From Zygaena filipendulae (lineage: Eukaryota; Arthropoda; Insecta; Lepidoptera; Zygaenidae), in NCBI GenBank assembly GCA_907165275.2, contig OU015674.1, positions 7,093,001-7,157,000 of the forward strand: a stretch of 64,000 nucleotides of DNA, written 5' to 3'. The position numbers and the translations under genes were made by a program. The number at the start of each line of letters is the position of its first letter. The stretch's first letter is position 1. Below the pieces are notes generated by a model. It was not told the DNA's origin, searched no databases, and worked only from the letters and a program-made list of their open reading frames with translations. Shown here one piece after another: positions 13,701 to 25,975 of the stretch.

Positions 13701-16700
13701 CTACCCCCTCCATATTTGGCTTGTCACCGACTTCATACCGATCAGTTGTAGCACAAACCTGGAATAAATTATGTATTAACCTATTGTTAACTATAAGCGA
13801 AATCTGTGAAAACCTTACTAAGTTCCTAAAGGGATGATCAAATAAACGCATCCATGATATAAAATAAATAAATTAAAGTTCTCTTTTTCAGATACCGATG
13901 AGTGTGAAGACGGACAAAACGTATGTCCTGAAGGATTTGTCTGCTTCAACACACTTGGCGAGTTCGACTGCGTATCACAAGCTAATTATTTGAAGTATTG
14001 ATAATCCTTAACCATTATATAAACGCGAAAGTAGCTTTGTCTGTCGGTTTGTTACCTTTTCCCACCATAACCACTCAACCGAACATCATGAAATTTTGCG
14101 TACACGTTTACAAAGATAGGTAGAAAAGGATATAGGGTAGATACTTTTTATACAGGAAACCTAGTGTGATCTCCGAAATTAACCTATGGGGAATAAATAG
14201 CTAGTGTTAAATTATATAATTTGGTTAGGTTGTAATGTTACATAAGTCGTCGTCGAAGGGCTAACGGATCATACCCTACGTCATTTTCTATTGTATTGCC
14301 GCCAAATGGCGCACCGGCAAATCTATATTATTACTAAGATTCCGCGGAATTGTTCCATGCAAACCTTTCAACCTCCTTAAATCCTTTCTTATCGGATGCC
14401 TACGTCATACAAAGAATACACCCTCCAAGTTTCAGATCTTTACGATCCGCGGTTTAGGCTGTGCGTTGATCCATCAGTCATTCAGGACAAAGGATTATAT
14501 ATATATATATATAGATTATATTATCTTATCTTAATATATATAAATCACGTGTCACGTTGTTTGTCCGCGATGGACTACTAAACTACTGAATGTATGTTCA
14601 CCGATTACTCGAAGACGGTTGGACCGATTTGAAAAATTCTTTTTTTGTTTGAAAGGGTATACTCCCAATTAGGTCCCATTGCCACCAAGTCGGGATCTGA
14701 TGATGGGATCTTGGAGAAATCGAGGGAACTCTTCAAAAATTATAGGCACACCTATAGCGATTTGGGTATTTTTGATAGTAAATCGTTCATTTGCTTTTGA
14801 AAAGCAAAATTTGAAGAAGTGGAACTGATGATGAAGACCACAGATGGTCATCGGAACTACTCAACAATAATACGTATTGCACGGGTTCCGATTGGAGCGA
14901 TTTCGAAAATTGCTTTTTTGTTTGAAAGGGGATACTCCCAAATTGATTCCATTATCACCAAGTCGAGATCTGATGATGGAATCTTGGAGTAATCGAGGGA
15001 ACTCTTCAAAAATTATAGGTACACCTATAGCGATTTTTGTATTTTTTATAGTAAATCGTTTATTTGCTTTCGGAAAGTAAAATTTGAAGAAGTGGAACTG
15101 ATGATGAAGACCACAGATGGTCATCGGCACTTACTAAATAATAGGTATTTCACAGATTCCGATTCGTTAACTTTAATGTGGTTTCTAAACAATTAATGTT
15201 CGTCACAATGTATATGGTGAAGTGGAACTGATGGTGGTGTACCAGCAGAACTCCTCAAAAATTAACGTCCCTGCATCGGTAAAAGCAATATTTTGTATAA
15301 GGTTACAAGCAGTTGACAGTAGGCTATTGTAACTTAGATAAATTACAAACCGACTCACTAAAAAGCAAGAAATAAACAAATTTTTAACAAAAAAATTAAA
15401 ACCGACTTCCAAAAACACAAAACTAATAAAAAGCTAAAAATAAAAAGCTAAAAATAACAAAATATCGAATTAATCCAAATGACAAAAACACGCGTAATAT
15501 TATTATTGGTTTGTGCTACCACTGATCGGTATGAAGTCGGTGACAAGCCATATATGGAGGGTAGATGGGCTAAGTCGACTCCCGCCACCAGCTCTTCGTG
15601 AGCACAACCCAAGTGGGCAGACACCAGCGAGCTTGTCACCGAATTCAAACCGATCAGTGGTAGCACAAACCAATAATAATATTACGCGTGTTTTTGTCAT
15701 TTGGATTAATTCGATATTTTGTTATTTTTAGCTTTTTATTTTTAGCTTTTTATTAGTTTTGTGTTTTTGGAAGTCGGTTTTAATTTTTTATTTTCGTATT
15801 TTTCTATTTATTCATATTTGTTAATAATCCTTCGTCCAACCCAGTAGGTATATTTAAATCACGAAAAAATTAAGATACTTTGAAGTATTAATGGCCTAAA
15901 ATTATTTTTTCCAGTGAACATACGCGTTGCCCAGTGGGAATGAGGGCAAAACCTGGTACCAGCGTATGTGAAGGTACCCGATTGTTTATTTTATTCTGCA
16001 AAAAACTATCGTCTGCCTTATAGGTTTTATTCGTAAGTCATAAGCTCGATACAAGAACAATAGTCTTCATTATTCGTCTTCAGTCGTGAGGTGGAGAGAC
16101 TTAAGAAAAAGCCTTATGATCTAGTGAAATATTATAAAAACCTGCTGGACGAAGGTAGTCTTGTCCGGGGAGACTTTTGTCCTCTAGTGAACGTCTACTG
16201 GTTGATATTATGATAAGAATGATGATGGATGTATGAAATAAAATTTAACAAATGAGCATTACTCATCCTACTTATATTGTAAATGTGAAAATGTGGATGT
16301 TAAGATGTTTGGATGTTAATTACTCAATCACGCAAAAACGGCTAAACGGATTTGGATGAAATTTGGCATGCACGTTGTCGGAGGTACAGAGAAGGACATA
16401 GGGTACTTTTATCCCGGAATTCCCAAGGGAACTCCGAAATTACCGCGGGTGAAACCGCGGGGTACAGCTAGTTAGCAATAAACAATAATATCATCCAAAT
16501 ACATTTCATCGAAAAAGTTTTCATTAAGTTCAATCTATTGTTTTTAGATATCGACGAGTGCGTCGAAGGGACCCATCTCTGCGATCCACTTCAAAACTGT
16601 CTAAATATGAACGGAAGTTACGAATGCAACTGCAAAATCGGTTATCATTTGGATAATAAAATAGGCAGCTGCGTAGGTGAGAGTTTTATACGTTAATTAA

Positions 16701-19700
16701 CAAATGCTGAAGCATGAAGTTAAAGAATAATTACGTATGTATTTTTCACATACTTAAAATGGTCAAGTGGTGTCTCTATCCAATCTCCGAAAGACAGGTT
16801 GAAGTTTGTGATTTATAACTTTTATTGAACCAGTGTTAATATTTTTTTTTAAATAGTATTATTGTCAGAAAATTGCCTCTAATACGTTTTAACACAATAT
16901 TTTCCTTCACCATAAAGTCTGTAGTAATCACTTAGATTCCATACATAAATCGGAAGAGACCTATATGTTCGAACCGCAGTAGGTACGTATAACTGCCCTC
17001 TGAATAAGAGGCAAGAACTCTATAAGTATTAATTTACTTAAATACATCACAATGGTTTCACAAAATAAAAATAGATAGTGGAATATCAAAAGCATAATTG
17101 TTGTAGATGTAAATGAGTGTGCAACAGGCCAACACAACTGCATACAAAGAGCGCAAAGATGTGACAACACAATTGGTTCTTTCCTCTGCATTAGAATCTT
17201 GTCATGTGGTACTGGTTATGTTCTTCAACACACCACTGGAAAGTGCGAGGGTAAGTTCAACTAGAGGGAGATTTATCTCTTTAACCATTTTAAAGACCAT
17301 AGATTTGTTGGGCACTGTTTCTCTTGTAACCTTCATAGAAAGGTGCTTTTAGATAACATTTTTATTTAATAAATACAATTGAAACATTATTCTGAAAACA
17401 TGTTATTTTGAACATTTTATTGCAGTATTTGTACAAATATTTTCAAAAGGGGTTAAAAGTTATTAAGTATTATGAGTAAGATTTATATTTGTGTTTCCTT
17501 TTTAATTTTAGATATCGATGAGTGTGCTTTGGGAACTCATGACTGTGATAGAGCAGGAAGTGATTACAAATGTGTTAATATACCAGGAGCTTTTAGCTGT
17601 GAGAAGCCTGAAGCTGAATATTATGATTCTGAATATTACGATGAGTATGAAATGAATGATACAATTCAAATCTATGACTGTATAGACATTGTTTTTAGGT
17701 TATGATATTTATAGATATCAATTAAATAATTACAAATTGTTGCATTCTTCTAGGGAAGACAACACAACGATCACAAACACTGAAAACGCGCAACCAATAA
17801 CTTCAACAACACTACGACCAGAGCCTTCTATTGAAAATCAAGTTACTATTCCAAGATATATACCTACAGAAAAATCTGCAGAACCTGATCAAGACACAAC
17901 CACTGCTGATAATATACCAGAGGTTAATGTTAGAGATAATGAAATCGATAGTGGGCCTGTTGAGTCTAACAATAGAGAATTAAATTCTATTCGTCCTAAA
18001 GAAGACGCAGAACCTACCCAACCGCCTTCTTACGTGTATGACCCCATATTACCACTTCCAGAAACACCTAATAACTCAAATTCAAGAAGGGACTCGGAAA
18101 TAACTGAAACTCCCGATACAAGGTACAATACTGTACCTCAAATAAATATAACAGAAAACTCAAGTCCCACATTAATATACTTGCCCGAAGGTCAAGAGAC
18201 AGCAACGGTCAAAGCAGAAAAAACAGATGACAATGCAGTGGTTGTGGATACGCAGAATGTGCCTAAAAACGTCTGGATGAACATAAATAATAAACCAATT
18301 GATTGTCAACCAGGCTTCGAAATGGATGATTATGGTGCATGTTTTGGTAAGTCCTAATATTTCTTTTGGAGAAACCAGAGAAGGTACTTAGAAGAAAGAA
18401 GGTGATGATTTTGAATCTTGAATTTTTAATGTATAGCTGTTAATACTAGCTGTTCCCAGCGGTTTCACCTTCGGAGTTCCCGAATAAATATACCTGTTCT
18501 ACTCTGTACCCCTGATAACGTGTATGCAAATTAACATGTTTATTGGTTGAGCCCTAAAGGCGTGAAAGCGTAACAAACAAAAAAAAACAAATAAACTCAC
18601 ATTTGCATCTTTTTTATAAAGTTGTAGTATTGTTCTTTAGTGTGCAATAAAGAATAAAATAAATATGTAGATTATAGAAGGAATATAGTAGTAGATAACA
18701 GCAGATACTTATCTGCTGTTGTAATGATAGCTGACTAACTGATGATGATAACATAACACAACATAACTGAAGGCAGGGAAAGGTAGGACCGAGACTATTA
18801 GCTGAGCGACAGCGACACATCCAGAACGAACTATAAACTATTACAATTAATTGCACCAACATAGTTAGAAGTTAAACAGCATGCCAGATATCCATAGGGA
18901 ACACGGAGCAGTGCCTGGACTTGCGACCCAGGTGTAGGTTTAATGGGGCCCCTTTACAATGCATGAACGCTCACCTCCACTGCCCGTGCTCCCGACTGAA
19001 GCAAATCTCTGGAAACAATTAGATGACACAGCACACGTAATCACTTTAGCCACTCTAGATTGATACGACACTGATACGACACTATAACTGCACTGAACCG
19101 AACACAAAGTAACAATGAACCGTGGCTTACGCATACCCGCATTTTATAACAAGTTCCAACAAAGAAGAGTCGGGCAATGCAGTGGAGCGGGACTATAACC
19201 GCTATTCGACGGCGGGAAACAACAGTTATTTTTAATGAAACTACCCTCTCGCCGACAAATAAATATTATTATCTAGTATATTATGCAGTTTTTTGGTAAA
19301 CGGTCATGTTTTAGACTCATCAGTCTTTTGTACGATGAGCTACTTGTGGTTTGCTAGTTTTAGTGGCCCACCATTATTTGAAGTTGGTTTCTTGTTTTAG
19401 GGACATAGATCAACTGAAAGAATAAATCTGTAAGAAAAAATTTTTAGCTGGCAGTAGATGAATAGCGTGACCTCTTTTATTTCAGACATCGATGAATGTG
19501 CCACATCGCGCCATCACTGTTCTGGAATGACGGAAGTTTGCCGGAATACAATGGGTGGCTACATATGTGACTGCGCCATTGGCTTCCGTAGGAACATTGC
19601 CAGTGGATCATGCAATCTAATTGCAATCACACCTTCCGCCAGCAGTACCCCTGAAGTTCAGCCCCCACCACCACCTGAAATACACCCTCTTTTTCCAGAA

Positions 19701-22700
19701 ACCACTACGCCTCCACCCCCAACAACTCCACCGTCCCCTCCTCCTCCGCCTTCTACAACACCCCCATCCCCTACAACGACTCCCCCACCCCCTCCAACAA
19801 CTCCTCCTCCTCCTCCAACAACTCCCCCGCCTCCACCAACAACTCCTCCTCCTCCAACAACGCCTCCTCCTCCTCCAACAACTCCTCCTCCTCCTCCCCC
19901 AACAACTACTCCTCCTCCTCCCCCAACAACTCCTCCTCCTCCTCCAACAACTCCACCACCACCACCAACCACAAGCACTGAAAGTACGTATATAATGAAA
20001 CCTTTACCATCACTTAAGTAATTAATTTTTTAATTCACATAAAAGTTACGTAGCGTGGTACCACTTTTCTGACTACTATGAAGCTTTGTCTTCACTAGAG
20101 GCAGCCCCAACTGCTAAGTTAGGTAACTCACCCCGAGGCGGAGGGTCGAGGCACGGTATCATACTCGCGTAGAGTAACTGATGCTTAACCATACAAAAGA
20201 GGAAGCATCGATGGTTGATAAAAAAAAGTTATAATATTGCAATTTGCAATATAATCCAAGTAGTGGTAGCAGTATCGTTATTCGTTATCCATGTCTTTAA
20301 GACTTTGTTTGACCTGTGGCGACATGGTCGTCTCTACTAAGCACTCAGATTGAGGCGCCTTTGCGCGCGCCAAAAACTGACAAAATATGACTCAACCTGC
20401 GATAACGAATTCGCCTCCTTGGCGCGGCGTGCCTCAGAGTTGAAGCCACTTGCGCTGCCGCGGGTCGAGACAGCTGCGCGATCTGAAGTTGCCTCTAGAG
20501 TCTAGCTAGTGGATACGAAGATTTATATTTTTTTTACATTTCAGCTTATTTCTATGGTTACCTCGACCGTCGGAATTACACTCCAAGACCATTCCGAGCC
20601 CATTCCGATTGCGATGCTGGTTTCCACTACAACTCACAAAGCAGAACATGCGAAGGTATAGACCATAATATTACCTTTTTTTAACATATAATTATAAGAG
20701 AAAAAAAATTAAATAATCTTCGATGTAGGATAAGGAAATCTTCTTCATTTTGAATTTATCTGTTTTGTTCTCAGACAACGATGAGTGTACGAATGGTCAA
20801 GCGAACTGTGCGTCCGTGGAGATATGTGTCAACACAGAGGGTGGTTACCGTTGCGAGTGCCCACCGAATTGGGTGTTGGACGAAGTGAAGCATCGGTGTG
20901 TGCCGATCAGGAATAGGGGGAGATTTCCGCCGGGCTACGAAAACAAACCGGGTAAGGATTGAAATTGCAGGAACACTTCATACTGCACTTGGACGAACCG
21001 ATTTAACTCCTTACTACTACTGCGAGCGGGCGGCTTGTGTGCACACGTGCAGGGTGTGCGTTTGTGTTGGTGCGTGTTGCATTGGGCTCGCGCCGAGGCA
21101 GTTAATGTTGTCCAGCAAAGCCTTATGACAAACTTTCTTTTCGTAAGTATCACAGTAATGATAGCTGAGTAACTGATGCCTTCGGATCACACACTGCAAG
21201 GCGGAGGTTAAAATCTCAACGATGAACTTGAGCTGTCAGTGATGGAATACATCCTGAGGAAACCGCAGCTCGACTGGCTAGCTACCACTTTGAAGTTGAA
21301 AATAGGTGCTTTCTAATAACTAGGTGCTTCCCTGCAAACCTGTATCCATTTCAGGCTAGGTGTGTGTTAATCTCTGATCACACTGTCAGCTCTCACTTAG
21401 AATCAATCCACCGTACCATGTGAGTTTTAATGTAATATTTTTCAAAACCGGAAACAATATTTTAAAGTACCTACTATTGAACCTCATATCTTTATCTAGC
21501 TGTTCCCCGCATCAATTATGGAGTTCCAGTGGGTATTCCGGGATAAATATTACTCTACATCGTTTTCTGTGCCCCTGACACCGTGTATCTTGTCAAAGTT
21601 CATGACGATCGATCGGTTCAGCAGTTAAGCCGTTAAAGCGTAACAAACAACATTGGCATTTATAATATTAAAGATCGGTCGGTATTAATTGACATGTTTC
21701 CAGCATACCCCTCGGTTCTGGTGATTAATCAGGACAGTCGTGAACAGTATCAGCCCGAGGTGACCAGTTTCGGCGAACAAGGCTCCGTGATCAAATGTCC
21801 TTGGGGATTTAAAATAGCACCCGACAACAGTTGCAAAGGTTAGTTGAAGGTAGTTTTATTATATATCCTTTGTCATATTGTGTAAGGATGTCTTGGAAAT
21901 TTAAGAACGGACAAAAAGCAAAACCGAGATTAAAAGGAATCGACAGGCCTACCTACTAACTACCTTATATGAGGCAAATCTATATCTATAGACTTATATT
22001 AAAACTGTAGAGAGGTCAATTCTGTACATTGAATAAATATTCAATAATATTGGAGGATGAATGGTGATCAATACTGATGCCAAAAATGCAATCAGTAAAT
22101 TTTTTGTCTGTCTGTATCTGTATGTGCACGCATGGGTCAAAAACTACTGAAGTGATTTTAACCAAACTTGGTACTATTGTAGTCTATACTCCTGGGCAGG
22201 TTATAGGCTATATAACATTACGCTAAGACACATAGGAGCTGAGCAGTGACGATAAATTTGAAGCAAGTCGGATGAAAATGCGCTTTCGAGCTCTTATCCC
22301 CGCATACGTTGATCATACACCAAAAGTATGTATTACAAAGATAATAATCCATAATCTTCTTCTTTAAAAATAAAAATGAATGTTTTTATGTCTGTCCTCT
22401 ATGCGTTTACGATTGTGATGAAACTTTGGCGGATTGATCTGCCTGCGTCCACAAAGGTTCCTGATCCCAAAACTCACGCGGGTAAAACCGCGGGGTACAA
22501 CTAGTAACGAATATGGAAAAAGTTAAAGAATGGATCGTAGGTCCATAGTCTGGGCCTATCCCTTGCAGAGACGGATATATATATATGTATATATATATGA
22601 GCAATTGATATAATATTAAAGATATAATAGATCTAGATAGATAGTGAAAAAAAAACTTGAACTTGACACTGACCCAGCCAATCGGATCCCTCGATCTTCA

Positions 22701-25700
22701 CCATCTGGTGAATCGCTACTTCTGGCCCATTCGTTGAAAATTTGCCCCTGTCATGTCTGCTGGTGCATAGTCATTCCATTGATTAGTGTCTTCAGATATA
22801 GACGAATGTGCAACCGGTGAAGCGAGATGTGGATCAGATCAGATCTGCGTGAACTCACACGGTGGTTACACGTGCCGGTGCCCGCCCGGTCATCGGCTGA
22901 CTGCAGACCATGTCTGTGAAGATGTCGACGAGTGTGCGTTGGCCAGAAACAGGGTGAGTCAAGATCAAAATCACATCTATTACACATAAAATGCTTTGTC
23001 CTGAATGACTGACTGATGGATCAACGCACAGCCTAAACCGCTGATCGTAGACACCCGAAACTTGAAGTGTCTGTTCTCTGTATGACTTAGGTATTTGATA
23101 TGAAAGGATTTTTGAAAATTCAACCTCCAAAAGGGTGAAAAAGGGTTGCGAAGTTTGTATGGAACAGTTAAAAAAGTTTTATTCAAATGTTTCCTAAACT
23201 TTTTTTGTCTTTTCCGTTCCTAGCCGATCTGCTCTCCAAACGCTGAATGCATCAATACTATTGGCTCGTACAAATGCGTTTGCCACTCCGGGTTCATTTC
23301 AGCACCAGCTAATGATAAGGTACGTTACATTATTACTAAACTTATTCTAAATCAGATTTATTTTCTTAGCACTTTCAAGATAACCTTCGGAGTTCGAACA
23401 GAGAATATACCACCATTTATTAGTACCTAGATAGAGTAGGTACTCTATTATTACTTAACAATGGGGATGTTGAATACTTTTGAAAATCAAAATTCTAATT
23501 AGTCCGTCAGTTAGAAAATGAAAAAACAATAGACACGTATTTTTTTGCTTTTTCAAATAAATTAAATTATACAGAGATAATGCACATTAAAATTTAGGGT
23601 GAGGGGGACGTGACGTCACTAACCGCTAAAACCGCTATACAATCTGTCCGGATAGTGACGTCACGCGAAATTTCAACTCAATGTATCGCCGTTATTTTTT
23701 GATTACGTAAAAAAAGGAAGAAATACGTGTCTAATATTTTTTATTAATCTACAAGACGGGCTACAAAAAAATAGTCAACAGGCCCATTGCATCCGTCGAA
23801 ATTTCTATCTAAAAAAGGTAAAGCTTATAACACTTGGGTGAATTTAGTTGTCGATACAGTAGTTACCTTCTGAATTTAGTCAAAATTAATCGCGTTTAGC
23901 AAGTTAGCTTCCTAAATTCAGCAAGGGTGGTTTCTACTTTCTAACTGACTAAATCATTGAGAAGCTTTTGAATTGATATATTGAGACTAAACTCAGCCAA
24001 GTATAATAGCGCTTAAAATAAAATATCGATGGAGGAAAATCAAAGTGGGATTATCATAATAGTGCGCCTTGAGACTACTGTTTGTCTCTGATCGGGCTGA
24101 TTTTTTTTCATATACGACCTTTCAATTACACTTCCAAGTTTTCGTAAGTTGACAGTCGAATTATTTGTAGGTCTGCATAGACGTGGATGAGTGTGTAGAG
24201 GCGAGACCTGGAAGCCTTTGCCAGCACCGCTGCAACAACGTTTGGGGCAGTTACAGATGTTCTTGCTACAAAGGATATAGACTAAACTCGGATAACAGGT
24301 GGCAATTCTTTATCATTATGATCAGAGTTATAGTTAGGTACTTCGAAAGTAGAGTTAGAAATAATCAGTCACATGACACATGCTACACAACAATATTTTA
24401 AGTTTATTACGGTAGAGAAACAGGGGACTTGATCTTTTTGAGGAAAGCGGTCGGTTGTGTGATTGTGAATTCTACAGGTGGCTCTTATATCAGGCTGAAG
24501 ACTCTAAAAGTATAAAAAAGCCTCAAAGCTATGTAATATTATGTAATTTATTACTCCCCATTGAATAAACACAGAAGTTATAGATAAAGAAGAAACCAGG
24601 GTAAAGCAAAACGCAGCCTTATTGTTAGATCTACGAGTATATTGATATTATAAAGAGGTAAAGTTTGTGAGTTTGTGAATTGTGACTTTGTGATATTATA
24701 GGGGGTAATCTCTGGATCAACTGAACCGATTTTGAAAATTCTTTCAGGAAGGGAAGGGAAGGAAGCTACGGTAGTCCTGAGTGACATAGGGTAATTACTA
24801 TGGGAACTCAGAAATTACCGCGCGTGAAACTGCGGCGAACAGCTAGTATTTTCAACCCAACTTCAAAGTAGTGAGAGAGTTGTAGATAGAAACAAGAAGC
24901 CAGTTCTTCGTGTTTAATTGTTATATCCATAAAAAAAAACACTAATATACATATGAATAAATAACTTCCTAGTCTCAGACGATATTTGGTCTGAGCTCCT
25001 AGTCTAGAAAATGATAAAAGGATACTTTTTAGGACGTGCTCTGACGTTGACGAATGCGAAGAGTACAAATCGAAGAGGCTTTGCATTGGTTATTGTCGGA
25101 ATGAACCTGGCAGTTATAGATGTACCTGTCCCAGCGGATATCGACTTTCTGGTGATAAGAAGAGTTGTACAGGTAATTTTATTTTCGTCACACTTATGAA
25201 TGCTTTAAAAAGGAATTATAAATGCTCATATGAGTTTGTTTGACGTGACATGACGATACGTTCCTTAGTTTTCTATAACGATTATAGATTTATTAACTTG
25301 GCTTGGCAAACCTCATGGACCATACAAATGAAGTTATTATTGGATGCTTTGCAGATATCAACGAGTGCGAGACAGGGGAGGCGCCTTGTGCCAACAGTGA
25401 CGTCCATGCTGTCGGCTCCAATGACGTGTGCCTCAACACGAGAGGTGGATACCGGTGTCAAAGGATAACTTGCTTGCCTGGTTATCGTCTCGAGGACAGG
25501 CAGTATGTTACAACTCACAATTTGTACATCGACGAGACGTTCCCCCACAATTTCACACGAGTTAATTTCGGAGTTCACGTGGGAATTTTAGGATAAAAAT
25601 ACCTTATGTTACTCAAGAATATTGCAGCTCCATATTAATGAAAAGAATTTTTTAAATCGGTTCAGTAGCTTTTGAGTTTGTCCATTGCAAACAAACAAGT

Positions 25701-25940
25701 AAAAAGGAGGAAATTATCTATTGAAATTCATATTATCAAAACTAGTCCTGACAATCCGTTCTGAAAAACCACGATGTTTTGATTGCAGCCGATGCAAGAG
25801 GATCGAGCATTACTGCCAGCCCACCGACTGGGACTGCATTCACCAGCCCACGTCCTATTCATATCATTTCATCACTTTTGTTTCTAACTTGTACATACCA
25901 GATGGCAAGGTGAGTAATGGAGTACCTATAGTACTATATT

Positions 25941-25975
<35 letters not shown>

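Noticed and set aside
13892..14002. Premature TGA in a fibulin exon (pseudogene?)
   Set aside because: A GTATTG donor at 13995 removes the stop and joins in frame to 15915.
14669..15130. Two similar - strand ORFs suggesting a tandem gene duplicate
   Set aside because: They are read-through of the 272-bp tandem repeat, with no known domain and a third copy elsewhere in inverse orientation.
15448..15731. Pair of similar ORFs on opposite strands
   Set aside because: Produced by the palindrome at 15391-15790; identical arms give mirror ORFs.
19658..19978. 106-codon antisense ORF made almost only of Gly and Val
   Set aside because: It is the reverse strand of the Pro/Thr coding repeat of the fibulin-like gene; composition follows from the repeat.
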